Source of the DNA: Telopea speciosissima | Taxonomy: Eukaryota; Streptophyta; Magnoliopsida; Proteales; Proteaceae | Assembly (NCBI RefSeq): GCF_018873765.1 | Contig: NC_057926.1 | Location: forward strand, 33,278,946 to 33,342,945 | Length of the DNA stretch: 64,000 nucleotides | Reading direction: 5' to 3' | Shown: positions 44,695 through 56,340 of the stretch, piece by piece | Layout: each line of letters begins with the position of its first letter | Position numbering within the stretch: the first letter of the stretch is position 1 | Translations under genes and position numbers: made by a program | The notes under the pieces: model-generated | What the model saw: only the letters and a program-made list of their open reading frames with translations | Database searches by the model: none | Told to the model about the DNA's origin: nothing

Positions 44695-45678
44695 ATGGTG
44701 GGTACCTTCTCAGGATTCTCTGGGAGAAGTGGGCTTGGACGAACTCAAAGTACATTTGTAATCATCCCTCTCATCTCTTGATAGTTCTTTGCTAGAAAGA
44801 CATTTCAGTTTTTTGTTTTTGCCCTTTTCTTATGATTTTGTTATTGATCTGACTTGTGAATTGGGTTTCAGTGTCTGGGCATTGGGTGTTTTTTGTTTAA
44901 ATGGCTAACTTCTTTATTTTGTTGTGGGTTCATTTCTTTAAATGAAAATTCCCAACTTCATTCTTGTTTTGCCATCTCTTTTGATCCTCCATGATTGTTT
45001 TCTGTTTCTCTAAGAGTCATTGTTTGTTTGACTCTGTTTTTTGATTCCTCCACTAACTCTGAATGTTAGTCTTAGGGAGATAGAGGTCTGGTTTTAGTTT
45101 CTTGGCCTTTCATTATCTGAACTAGTTTGTTTCCTTGTATGATCAATCATGTTAATTTTATTCAGGGGAATTATTAAATTCTTGGTATTACTTCTGCAGT
45201 TTTTACAAATTTCTTTAGATATCATAAATGAGTCTTGTTCTTAATCCTTTGAGAAGACTGTTTAACCACTCAACTTTCATTTTTTTCATTGATTTATCCC
45301 AAAAACTTGTTCACTCTGGTTGTTTTCACTTATGTTCATATTTCTTTTTTCAGTTCATTCAGGTTGTTTTCACTTATGTTCATATTTCTTTTTTCAATTC
45401 TTTCTTTCTTTCTTCTCATACATCTAGGAATCATACATGTAAGGATTAATTTTATTAAATTGAGGAAACTTATTATGGTGCAGGATGAGAGGCAAGTATC
45501 TCCACCACCGCATCCACTACTGCATTCCGAGAGCACTCGTCCTAGTAGTACTATTGCTGGAGCTGCCTCTCATGGAATTGAAGTGGATATAGAGTTTAAG
45601 GCAGTTGAACACCCAATTGAGCATCTGGACAATGATCAACCAGTAAAATGCCCCTTACCAGAACCTTCCATTCTCAAT
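44695..45678 (+). pseudogene. Small three-exon plant gene, copy B, exons 1 and 2 only
   Basis: Exon 1 (44695-44757) is open and reads MVGTFSGFSGRSGLGRTQSTF. Exon 2 (45484-45678) adds 65 residues from DERQVSPPPHPLLHSE, one codon longer than copy A (an extra glycine in IAGAAS). Both keep their donor sites. Exon 3 is absent: 75 bases into intron 2 the sequence changes to the Copia-B LTR, and the matching copy A sequence was deleted. Without exon 3 the frame would run past the donor to a stop at 45718-45720. The TATA site is changed (TATGAAAG, 44254-44261). The long GA tract at about 44432-44466 lies in the leader. Family unknown, as for copy A. Confidence 0.7.
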
Positions 45679-45753
45679 GTAAGTTTGAATTGTTTTACTA
45701 AATTCTTTGATGTTTCTTAAATTTTTCTTTTCTTATTGACAGTAACTTGGAAT

Positions 45754-46298
45754 TGACGGCATCGCAAGTGCGATCGCAACGGAAGCATAAATAGGATCAT
45801 AATATCAATGGTGAAGTCATTCAAATTAGAACAAAGCAGGGATCCATTATTACCTAAGTCTCACAAGTGCAAGACCTCCAACCGATGATAGCCCTTTCGC
45901 AGTCGTTCCACGCATCACGCAAGCTTTGCGTTTCCACCACGATCAAGCTTACTCCTCCACAGTTCCAAGAACACAATAGCTTGGACCACCTCTAGGATCA
46001 AACACCAAGAGAACAATAGAGAAGAAGAGGACAATTTTTCTAGGAGGAAGAGCTCTGCGATTTTTTACTTATGGGTTTCCTTGTGTTTTCTGATTTTGTG
46101 ATCTCATGAATATTTGTATTTCTCTCACAAAATCCCCATATTGCAAGCTCACATGGGATAGATATATTGAGTTACTATAAGTGACTCAATTATCTCCCAA
46201 ACAATCTTTCTCTAAATTAGGAAAGGCATGGATTGCTAGGAAAATTCAATCTTGAGAGAATATGAATATTTTCTCCATTGGGTTTCTTTTTTCTAACA
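45754..46298 (-). repeat. Copia-B 3' LTR
   Basis: 545 bases, TGTTAGAAAAAAG to CGATGCCGTCA on the minus strand. It has proper TG...CA ends but no partner LTR in the window. Confidence 0.75.
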
Positions 46299-46311
46299 AT
46301 CTCCTCCATCC

Positions 46312-47159
46312 TACTGTAAGATCCAATCTTACAAGAGGATCATGAAAAGGAAATCATGATCAATCGTCACCGTGTAGATGAACAGAACCGAAAGGAATAT
46401 GGGATACCACATAGCTTCTAAGAAAAGGCCATCGAAGATGCTAAGCAGATGTAATAACCTATGCCCAAGGTAAGTAGTTGAAACACGCATTAGTCCCCCA
46501 CAAGAATAATGTTGTATGGTTCAATATAAGGCATGTGTACGAGACTGTCAATCCTCAATGAACCGATACACCGATCGAGAGATTCAATTACCTTGATTGG
46601 ACCAACAGAAAACATTTCAAATAAAATGTTCAAGAAAATAGATAATGTTTTATATATGACTAAAAACATTTAAAAAAAAACATTTTGAAGATGCCACCAG
46701 ATCCGAATTTGGGTCCAATCCTGTATAGAATACTCTCCTCAACATATGCCCAACATATGGGCTGTGGGTTCCATGTTGGGCATCTCTTTCTAATACAGTC
46801 AGACACTGAGAATCCAACGCACCGATATATAGTCAGAGAGAGACATCAACCGTTGGTACATCAAAACTCTCAACATATGAATGCGTCGATAAGGACCCCT
46901 CAGGTCAAGGGACCAATCGTGAACTACTTAAGAGAATCTCATTTTCTTTATACTGACAGTACACCACATGTGATTCTCAATGATCCAGTCCAATGCACAC
47001 ACCAAATGTGCACTCACATTTGTGTCTTGAAAAATAACCTCCCTAAGCACACACAATGTGACCACCATGCCGGATGGGATGTCCAGTTCCATCCCTAGTG
47101 GTGAACAGTTTTAGGTATGAATACCTAAGGATAATAACTGAACTCAACAACTAATCATG
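46312..47159 (-). other. Copia-B 3' region without RNase H
   Basis: RNase H should lie here, but none of its motifs (SDAD, ADIFTK) can be read in any frame. The stretch is stop-rich non-coding sequence. The RT stops near 47160 just after FLIKDMG, so an internal deletion removed the end of RT and all of RNase H. Confidence 0.6.
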
Positions 47160-49669
47160 CTAATCAAAACAACAATTTATTATTCAAATAGAAGGAGTTT
47201 TGTACATCAGTGCCAGTCACCCATGGACTTCACCCCCATATCCTTTATTAAGAATGTTTTGGACAACCACATCTTTATAGATGAAAGTAACTCCACATCA
47301 TTCCCAATGAGCAATATATCATCTACATATAGGATTAGGAAACAGACGGCACTGCCACAGACTTTCTTATACACACATGGCTCATTGATGTTTTGTTCAA
47401 ACTCAAAATCCTTGATAGTTTGATCAAAACGGATGTTCTATGATCTGGAAGCTTGTTTTAGTCCATAAATAGACCTCAACAACCTGCATACCTTGTTTTT
47501 TTCTCCTGGAGAGACAAAACCCTCTGGCTGATTCATGTATATGACCTCATCAAGCTAACCGTTAAGGAAAGCGGTCTGCACATCCATCTGCCAGATCTCA
47601 TAGTCATGGTATGCAGCAATCGACAATAGAATCCGAATGGATTTAATCATCGCTACAGGTGAGAAAGTTTCATCATAGTCAACACCCTCTTTCTGGGTGT
47701 ATCCCTTCGCCACCAGCCTTGCCTTGAAACGTTCCACCTTTCCATCCTCACCTCTCTTCCTCTTGTAGATCCATTTACACCCTATGGGTTTTACCCCAAC
47801 TGGCAGATCTTCAAGAGTCCAGACATGGTTAGAATCCATGGAATCTATTTCACTGCGCATTGCTTCCTGCCATTTCACTGAGTCAACGTCCTTAAGAGCC
47901 TCAACGTAAGTATAAGGATCTGTGTCTGAACAGTCAGACACCATGTGGAATTCTTGCACCTTTTGATCCTCCTCCGTGAGAAGGTTCAAACGAGTTGGTG
48001 CCCTGATAGACCTCCCACTCCTCCTAGGCTCTTGAGGCTGTTGCTCAACCGTGGGTACGTCAACTGGAACTTCTGTCGATGCTGAAGGTACTTGGTCATC
48101 AGTTATTTCTTTAATGACCACTGGATCTGATCTCAGTGAGATCGTGTCATCCTCAAGAAAAGTCGCATACTTACTAACTATGACTTTCTGATTAACAGGG
48201 TCATAGAAGACCGCCTATTGTAGTCTTAGGGTTTCCTAAGAAATAGAATCTATCTGTTCGGGATTCCAACTTATCCGTCTGTTGTTTCTTTACATGCACT
48301 ATGCAACCCCACACCTTGAGATGTTGAAGACTTGGCTTGCACCGATACCACAACTCAAAAGGTGTTCTAGTCACAGACTTTGTTGGTACCCTGTTCAATA
48401 TATAGATAGTAGTTTCCAGTGCGAAACCCCAAAAACTCAATGGCAATTCCGAATAACTCAACATGGACCGAACCATGTCTAACAAGGTTCGATTCCTCCT
48501 TTCTAAAACTCCGTTCTATTGAGGTGTTCCCGGGGCTGTCAACTGGGTTATGATCCCAGCTTCTTTCAGATAGTCCCTGAACTCATCTAATAAGTACTCT
48601 CCTCGATCAGATCGAAGGTACTTGATGCAATTTCCTAGCTGTTTTTCAACCTCCGCTCGGAATTCCTTGAATTTATCAAAGGTTTCTGACTTGCGATGCA
48701 TTAAGTAAATATATCCATAACGAGAGTAGTCATCAGTGAAGGTCACGAAGTATTCGTAACCATACCTCGCCTGAACATTGATGGGTCCACATACATCTGA
48801 GTGTATCAATTCTAACACTGCTTTGGCTCTTCTTCCCTTGTTAGAGAAGGGTTTCTTGGTCATTTTTCCTTGTAGACACTACTCACAGGTTGGGTAAGGT
48901 TCTACCTTCAATGATTCCAAAGGCCCATCCTTCATCAACCTGTTTATCCTTTCTACTCCAATGTGACCTAACCTCAAGTGCCAAAGGAATGTAGAATTGT
49001 CTTGGGCTGATTTTCTTTTTGAAGAATTATTGGAGATCTCATTCACCTCTAGTACCGGTTTTAAGAGATATAACCCGTTATCCAGTAGGCTAGAAACAAT
49101 AAAAGAATTATTTAATCGAATAGTTAATTTATTACCAAAGAGGAAAGTATAACCATCCATAACAAACCTACTAACAGAACAATATTCTTCCTAAAATGAG
49201 GAACATAAAAATAATCTCTCAAAACTAAAGTACTATAATAAAAAACTAAAGTAAAATCTCCAGTGGCCTCAGCACCCGTACCCGTTCGTAATCGAACTTC
49301 ATCCTTACTTAGTCTTCTTGTTAGCTTGAACCCCTGCAACAAGTTGCAAATATGGGCGGTAGACCCCGAGTCCACCAACCATGTGTTAGTAGGTTCCTCT
49401 GACAAATTAGACTCATAAAGGACCAAGGTTTTAGAAATACCTTCTTCTTGTTTCTCCTGCTTCTTTTTCTGAGCAGCCAGGAAAGCACGACATTCCTTCT
49501 TCCAATGTCCGCCCTTCTTACAATAGAAACAAGTCCCCTTACTCTTGTACTTCTGAATTCCCTTATCGCCAACCTTAGGGTTTTTGCCTTTGTTCGCCTT
49601 CTTCTTCTTCTTCTTCTTGCCCTTGGGCTTTGAGGAAGAAGACTTGTCCTCTGTAGTCAAGACCTCCAC
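47160..49669 (-). pseudogene. Copia-B gag zinc knuckle, protease, integrase and partial RT
   Basis: On the minus strand: lysine-rich region and zinc knuckle CFYCKKGGHWKKEC (about 49535-49494), protease motif WLVDSGSTAHICN (about 49383-49345), pre-integrase zinc region LWHLRLGHIGVERINRLM (about 48990), integrase IHSDVCGPINV, YLRSDRGEYL and, after a [13 protein letters not shown] E motif (48863-48480), then [28 protein letters not shown] (about 47780-47700) and, after a stop, RSIYGLKQAS and LILYVDDILLIG (about 47320). Frame changes occur near 49180, 48880, 48510 and 47555. Domain order is Copia. Coding stops before RNase H. Confidence 0.88.
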
Positions 49670-50274
49670 TTTTGCTTCTTAGATGCAGCTTCCACCTCTT
49701 GCAACATGTTGCCCAGCTCAGGGAGTTCCACAGAAAGTTTATTCATAATGTAATTGACAATAAACGATCCATAGATGTCCTGAGGCAATGAGTGAAAGAT
49801 GACATCCGTCTTATAATTCAGCTTGAATGAAGTCTCAAGGTTCTCCAGATCTAGGAACAAGTTTCTCGGTTTCATAACATGGTCAATAACCGGAGTACCT
49901 TGAGCCATCTTTGTGCCATGGAGGAGTGTCACTAGTTGATGATGGGCATGACGTTCTTCCCTCCCATACATCTCCTTCAACTCCTCCATCATGTCCTTGG
50001 TCAAGTACAGATCCTTGACCGAATCAGCGATGGTCTTCTGCAGAGAACTCAACACGAGGAGTTTTACCTTAGAGTTTTTCTGTTGAAACAACTCATAGGC
50101 AGGCTTCGATTCAGGGTTCTCCTCATTAGGGAATTCAGGCTCATCTTTGTCCAGGACAGATAATAGACCTTCCGCAGACAGGAGTAACTTGATGTTCCTC
50201 CTCCAGTCAACATAGTTAGGGCTGGTCAAAATATGGTCTTTGATAAGGGCGGCATAGTTCATTTGGGTTGACAT
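49657..50274 (-). pseudogene. Copia-B gag core
   Basis: Starts MSTQMNYAALIKDHILTSPNYVDWRRNIKLLLSAEG and runs 205 residues through KEMYGREERHAHHQLVTLLHGTKMAQG, typical of Copia gag (UBN2 type). It overlaps in another frame with the zinc-knuckle segment, showing a frameshift near 49660. This gag piece itself is uninterrupted. Confidence 0.85.
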
Positions 50275-50280
50275 TTTTAA

Positions 50281-52115
50281 AATCTACATGATGTACAAAA
50301 ATTACTAATTAGCATGATCTACAACCATTGAAATAACTGGGGTAAGAACAACCAATGGTTAATCACACCCTAAGCTTCCCTTTAGCTTGTAGGGCTTGAA
50401 TTGGAAATGACCAACCCTCATGCTCCTGACTTAGCCTATCGGAGTTCAACATTTGCATCTTGGTTGGGTGGACTATTATGCCCGTCACTTAGACTTTCAA
50501 TGTATTTGGCCACCTGAGTGTCATGCCCATTCCTATCGGCTGACACACACTCAAGTCAAATGTTTACCTTTAATTTTGGAGGGAACTATGGTGTTTGTGG
50601 GTTAATGCCTATTATCATAGAACACATACCACTGACCATATTCTCTACCTATCACACATGAGATGAGTGCAGACAATTTCACCAATTCACCCTAATATTA
50701 TCCACTCGGCATCTACAAGGGTGGATCAATGACATTTCTACACTCACCAACTAAGGGAGGACATGAGAATCCCACCAACCAGGGCTTCCCATATCACACT
50801 TGTATTATAATGAGGAAAAACGGGAACGCATATTAAAACACAAGCATGCATCTAATGTATAAACAAAATAGCACATCCATCTAAGGAAAACTATAAACAC
50901 ATAAATACCAATGGTTATGGGACAACATCTTTAATCAATGTGAGTTCATAACTAAGACAAACTCACTTTGACTAAAAATGGATGGGAGTAATCATAGCCT
51001 TATATGTCACTCCCACTCATGGCAATTATAGTATGATAATGCATATGCAACTATCTATTACAGGGAAAATCTAAAACTGTAATAATTAAGGATACTTCAA
51101 GTGAGCAAGTCCTTCCTTCATTCTGGTCTCCAACGAACCAGCAAGATCCCATATCAATGATCCACGATCTGTGATCCACGATCCATGATCCATAATCCAT
51201 GATCCATGATCCTTGACTCAAGATCCATGATCCATGATCCATGATCCACAATCCATGAGGTCACAATGAATATTTTCAAACTAAGCTAAACATATTACAA
51301 CCTTTTCCAAATAAACAAAATTACATAATTGGAAACCAGTCCACCAAAATTGGACTGCCTGGAGAATAATAAAGGAAATTACATATAAAATCAAAACCAT
51401 GCCATGCCTAGCACACACATACATCTAATGCATGTAATTTTATTCATCCTATAACCATGGTTCACATTATTTACATGATGCTTAAAAATAATATTCCAGC
51501 ATTTATGTGAAAATTGCCCAAAAACACTAAAAACATCATTACCATGACAATTCAAGCCATTATGATCAAGTGCAACCAATGCATCCATCATGCAACCATT
51601 ACCATGACAACTTATGTCATAATGGTTATATGCATTACATGATCATTACCATGACAATCCAATGTTACTATGATCATGCACATCACATAGCCATTACCAT
51701 GACAACTTATGTCATAATGGTCATGATACATACCCCACAACGCCATCACATACATGCTTAAAATAAAACTAACAATTATAGTAAACCATTATGCCAAATT
51801 GGGGAAGGTGGGTGAAGGGAAGACTCTCTCCACCCATCTTCTCCAATGAAAATCCCTTTCATAAATGAAACCAGAAATTTTTTTTTTTTATTTTTTATTT
51901 TTTATAAAAACCTACAACACAAAGTGAAGCAAAACAAAAGGGAAAAACAAGTGCACATTCATACAATAGCATCACATGCGGCAAGGCTGCCTGCGCACGC
52001 ATGCGGCTGGCAGCCCTGCACGCATGCCGCAGGCTGTAGGGTACACATGGCCAGGGGGTATGGGCTATCCAAGGGGTGGGGTGCATGTGGCTAGGGGAGC
52101 GTGCAGGCAGCAAGG
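50281..52115. other. Copia-B leader-like stretch
   Basis: No coding signal. It contains a 9-10 bp repeat of the GATCCATGATCC type at about 51155-51260, and four copies of CATTACCATGACAA at about 51537, 51595, 51643 and 51691. The last 150 bases before the junction are GC-rich. Confidence 0.55.
51155..51260. repeat. Short tandem repeat, GATCCATGATCC type
   Basis: Roughly ten imperfect copies of a 9-10 base unit (GATCCATGA/GATCCACAA). It generates WIMDHGSW-like repeats in frame on the other strand, which are not a real protein. Confidence 0.85.
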
Positions 52116-52735
52116 GGTGGGGTGATCCGGGCCAACTTTGTGTCTAGTTTGATCTTGGCTTCTTTGATATGTAATTACTATTGGATCAAGATTCAAAGGT
52201 ACCTTGACATGGATCGGTCACATTGCTTGTTGGACCATGGTTTTAAATCACGGTATCGGTAATATTATCCATCTCGATCGATATTGATATGTATCGGTGG
52301 AATTGGTCTCTATGGGTCTGATACAGTTGGCTGGAACATTTTTTTTTTAGAACATATAATCCAGAATTTTATAAAAATTATTGATTCATATTTATCAATC
52401 AGCTGATACACTTTAAATCATCATTGTTGATTTATAACCTCTATTAAATCATCATGTCCGATCTGGCCGATACGCTTGATACCATGGCCAATATGGTAAA
52501 CCGTGCTGGTATCGGTTAAGTACCATCGATACGGATATGATGCCGATACCAAATCCATGTGTTGGACAGAGATACTACTCTTCACAATGTGTTATAATGT
52601 TAAGTGCTTAATGGGGACCACTCTAGTGTATGGGCACTAGATGGGGCCAACCTTGTATGGGATAGGTTAAAGGACTTGATTTAACACGTTTCAACAGCTC
52701 TGGAGCTTTTGGTGTATCAATCAAGTACCTAATAC
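52116..52735. other. Intergenic part of copy B (matches about 14136-14830)
   Basis: Includes the TATCG-rich repeat (52234-52555). No gene. Confidence 0.6.
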
Positions 52736-52913
52736 AAGGATCTTTATCCTCTCAGGTTCCTGCCTGGTATAGTTCGTCTGGTTCCTCTCACAGGGAGGGC
52801 AGAAATGACCACCTTACCCCTTACTTGAGCACACTGCCTGGATAGGGTCCACCCCCTCTTATTACATGCACCAAACAAACTGTACTGGGCAGGAACCTGA
52901 GAGGATATTTTTG
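52736..52913. mobile_element. MITE with 8-bp target duplication, copy B only
   Basis: Left AAGGATCTTTATCCTCTCAG and right CTGAGAGGATATTTTTG are inverted, and TTCCTGCC/GGCAGGAA extend the arms to about 28 bases. CCTAATAC flanks both sides (52728-52735 and 52914-52921) and occurs once at the empty site in copy A near 14826. The 8-bp duplication suggests hAT type. Confidence 0.8.
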
Positions 52914-53150
52914 CCTAATACAGTGGCCACATGAAAAAATTGGTAGCTCTATTTAACGGTGAATCACAGTTGGATTATTCCCTATTTTTTTTAATTAATG
53001 GATTCTTCATCTTTTGTGTTCACCAATTTTCAAAATCTCTCTTTTCTTTTTCTCTAAATACCAGTAGGGGTTTGTGGGGTGAAGCTTGAAACCTGAAATT
53101 GTGAAACTCTATATTATGAAAACTTAAAATAGGAAATTTAAACTTTAAAC

Positions 53151-53659
53151 CATTGTTGGAAAACCAGGTTTTCTGACTCGACTCGTCTTCTAACAAAACT
53201 TGGTGACTCGGCCTTGTCAATCCCAGTCAAGATGAATCACGTTTTTTAATTTTATAATGCAATAAATATGTATAAATTAGTAAAAAATCATAAAAATACA
53301 GAAAATATGGGAAAAAAAATCAAGTAATCACATATCAATGCATTTTGAGTTTATACCATTGAACAAGAGAAGGGAGTCAAGGAGTTGAGGCTTTCTTATT
53401 GTTTTAGATTATAGATTTACTATTTAGTTAACTCTGTTTCTAAGTGAACTGGTTTTATGATTTTTTTAAAAATGATTAAACTCGCCGATTTTGTCATGAT
53501 TCGGGTAAAATACAGAGTCTTATTTGACTCGGACCATTTATGATCCAGCCTTATCATTTTTTTGCCCTGGCCTAGTCTACACGACTCTTGACCAGGTTTT
53601 TCAAAATTTGACTCAACTCGGGCGACTCGCCCCAATCAAAACCCAGTTTTCCAACTATG
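53151..53659. mobile_element. hAT-like non-autonomous element, 509 bp, copy B only
   Basis: Ends CATTGTTGGAAAACCAGG and, inverted, CATAGTTGGAAAACTGGG. The 8-bp duplication CTTTAAAC lies at 53143-53150 and 53660-53667, and copy A has the corresponding single-copy site near 15040. The interior has repeated GACTCG/CGAGTC motifs on both strands. A partial relative is at 29880-29989. No transposase is encoded. Confidence 0.8.
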
Positions 53660-53781
53660 CTTTAAACTTGAAAATATCAAATTACATCATCAACTGCTCA
53701 AGCAGAATGAGATCTTCCATAAACCAATAAACCTGAGAATGGAAGAAAAAGGATAATGTAAGAGTAGCAACTGTCGTTCCC

Positions 53782-54392
53782 AGATTGACATTGAGATGGG
53801 AGGGGGGGGGGTGGGGTGAATCAATGTCTAAAAACTCTTTCAAAATTTTCCTACAGTCTTCTTAACTCACCCTTGGTGTTCCCCAATCAAATAAAACCAC
53901 TGACACACTGTAGGCATTCATAACATACTCATTGCTGCCCAGAGCTGAATCTTCCACTATATACATAATTATCGCCGACAGTTCGTATGCACCTTTGCCT
54001 TCAACCAAAAAAGGTCAGGCCTACCAAGGGACCACATCCACAATACAAAGGTATACATTATTCGGCAAGTTGCTTACATGTAGGTCAGATTGACATTGAG
54101 ATGGGAGGGGGGGGGGGGTGGGGTGAATCAATGTCTAAAAATTCTTTCAAATTTTCGTACAGTCTTCTTAACTCACCCTTGGTGTTCCCCAATCAAATAA
54201 AACTACTGACACACTGTAGGCATTCATAACATATACATTGCTGCCCAGAGCTGAATCTTCCACTATATACATAATTATCGCCGACAGTTCGTATGCACCT
54301 TCGCCTTCAACCAAAAAAGGTCAGGCCTACCAAGGGACCACATCCACAATTCAAAGGTATACATGCTTCGGCAAGTTGCCTACATGTAGGTC
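53782..54392 (+). repeat. 305-bp tandem duplication, copy B only
   Basis: Unit one 53782-54086 and unit two 54087-54392 both start AGATTGACATTGAGATGGGAGG and end CATGTAGGTC. Copy A has a single unit at about 15160-15480. Each unit contains a G run of variable length. Confidence 0.9.
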
Positions 54393-55272
54393 ACATTGAC
54401 CTCCAACATTTACTCAATACTCAGAATTTAACTAGAACCATATATAGTTCAGGCGCTACACTACCTACTTCCACTCCCGATATTCAGGAGCAATGCTTTA
54501 ACCCCTGATATACATGTCAGGGACTTGAGTAGAACACATCCTCAAAAGCTAGCCGTTAAGGAGAGGGTGCTCAAGTACTTATAAACCCCCCACTTCCCTA
54601 TTCATATTCAATGTGGGACTATTTTTTTCCGCCTTCATCGGGAAGCCCAAGATCATCCTCAAGATTTAAATCTCCATAGTGGACCTGTAGGTTAGGAACC
54701 ATAGAGAACTCAGATGGAGGCAGGGAGCCCATTCCAGAATCAAGCCCAACAAAAGGAGAAGCCAACATTTTCCCATCCAAAAGGATTCTAATCCTCTACA
54801 GCCGGGTACACTTGGAGTCATTTGCTTCTTGGTCTTGTCAGTTTTGTCCATGTCTTAACTCCTTTGCAATAAAAAGATGGTGCAAGAACTCCACAATGAA
54901 CTCATGACAAGAACTAAACAAGGATTAATGCAAGGACCATAGCAGATGATTTAAAATTCATTGAATAAAAGATGAGTAGTCCAGCATATTCTAAAGAAGT
55001 CACTCTAGAGAAGAAGCCTAAGCCATAAGAGCTTAGGCAATATCATGGGTCAGGGGATATGGAACTGCTATTGAATGGGGACTCAGTAAGAGATTAAGTT
55101 GAACGAAAATCAGATTCAACATGCAAGCTTGGAAGTTTGCAAAATATTTAACTTCAGAAGGTTTTAAGCTAAGGGGTTAAAACTCAATGGAGACTGAATT
55201 ATGTTTTTGGAGCCAGTACATCCTGTTATTAACTATGGTTAATTGAGTTCTTAGTTTTTCATGAACTTATTA
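54393..55272. other. Intergenic part of copy B
   Basis: Matches copy A 15480-16150 to about 55075. Copy A carries a different sequence in place of 55075-55175. No gene recognised. Confidence 0.6.
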
Positions 55273-55438
55273 GGGGAAGGTATTCATACACGGGAGATTC
55301 TCCCATCAAGTCCATCAAATAGGGGGTCTAAGGGTTTTTATGACATTTCAAATTGGCACTTATGCCAAGCTGTGCCAATCTGACTACATTTAATGCAAGT
55401 CGTGTACATACACGGCCATGCATGAAAACTTTTGCCTG
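55273..55438. mobile_element. MITE-like insertion, copy B only
   Basis: Flanked by CTTATTA (55266-55272 and 55439-55445), which occurs once in copy A near 21735. The ends GGGGAAGGTATTCATACACGG and, inverted, GGCAAAAGTTTTCATGCATGG are loosely similar. The family is uncertain. Confidence 0.6.
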
Positions 55439-55739
55439 CTTATTATTAGGTTTCAGTAACTTGTTTTCTTTAATTTTGAATTTGAACCAATGAAGAACCC
55501 ATGAAACTTAATAATAGAGATCGAGGATTGCAAGCTGCTAGTTGCACATGCAGGTAGATTTGATGAAGGTTAGTTAATGGGATGGTTATGTAATTTATTA
55601 TTATAAATTTTGATTTTATGTTTAATTTATTTCTTATTCATTTTTTTTTGTTACTATATTTCTTATTATTTCTATTTTTACGTTAATTTTTTTTTTTTTT
55701 GTAATTCATTCTAATTTTTTATCATGTAATTTGGATTAT

Positions 55740-55921
55740 GGGAAAAGGAACACTAACCGATCTCTGGGAGCAGCGTGTACCTGCGCCCAGAAACAGCCGT
55801 GCACAAAATGGCCGACACACCAAGGCGGAAAGGACTAGGGTTGCACCGGTCATTTCATGAGCAGCTGTGTCTGGGCGCATGTACATGCCACGCCCAACGA
55901 CCGGTTAGCATTCTTTAACCC
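55740..55921. mobile_element. MITE, copy B counterpart of 22029-22217
   Basis: Ends GGGAAAAGGAACACTAACCG and CGGTTAGCATTCTTTAACCC are inverted copies. Confidence 0.65.
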
Positions 55922-55963
55922 TTTATATATGATGATTTGTTTTATTAAATTCTAACTGCTCTT

Positions 55964-56325
55964 TGTTGGGTTTTTGGGCTTTATTAATATAAGTTATCTT
56001 TATTGGGCCCATATGGTAAATAATAATTCACTCCAGGTTAAGTCAGGGGTATTACTGACCTAACACAGTGTGGGAGTGTGATTACGGTTAGGGAGAATAT
56101 TATATATTCAATCCTAAGGTCCCATAGCCGTCACTTGTTATTTTTGAATTCCAACTCACGGGAGAGCAAAACTGAAAGGCTGTGAAAGGCTAAAGGGAAG
56201 GAAAAGCTTGAGGATCGACTTCAGTTATCAACCAAAAGGGTATGTCTTGTTCTTCCTAATTTATTGGTGCATTCCAAATCTATATGGGCATGTGAATGAG
56301 TGATTGGGGTTTCCAAATCCCTACA
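55964..56325 (+). repeat. Copia-C 5' LTR
   Basis: 362 bases with TG...CA ends; the primer site follows after two bases. Confidence 0.93.
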
Positions 56326-56340
56326 AGTGGCATCAGAGCC

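Larger units (their letters stand above)
45754..52115 (-). mobile_element. Copia-B: truncated minus-strand Copia element
   Basis: Only the 3' LTR (45754-46298) is present. The PPT-like GGATGGAGGAGAT on the minus strand abuts it. Gag starts at 50274 and pol follows leftwards. Right of gag lies a long leader-like stretch with tandem repeats, but no second LTR and no GCTCTGATACCA-type primer site; at about 52115 the sequence becomes duplication copy B again. The left junction falls in intron 2 of the small gene (TTGGAAT then LTR). The matching copy A interval 11890-14136 is missing, so the 5' LTR and about 2.2 kb of host DNA were probably lost in one deletion. The right boundary is approximate. 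Confidence 0.8.

Noticed and set aside
46685..47098. 137-residue open frame opposite Copia-B
   Set aside because: No recognisable domain, lies within a degraded retroelement on the wrong strand, and shows no splice or promoter context.
51051..51251. Open frame with WIMDHGSW repeats
   Set aside because: Translation of a GATCCATGA short tandem repeat in non-coding retroelement leader.
51537..51740. Spaced repeats with CATTACCATGACAA, considered as a CRISPR-like array
   Set aside because: Only four imperfect units with related spacers in a plant retroelement leader; ordinary tandem repeat.
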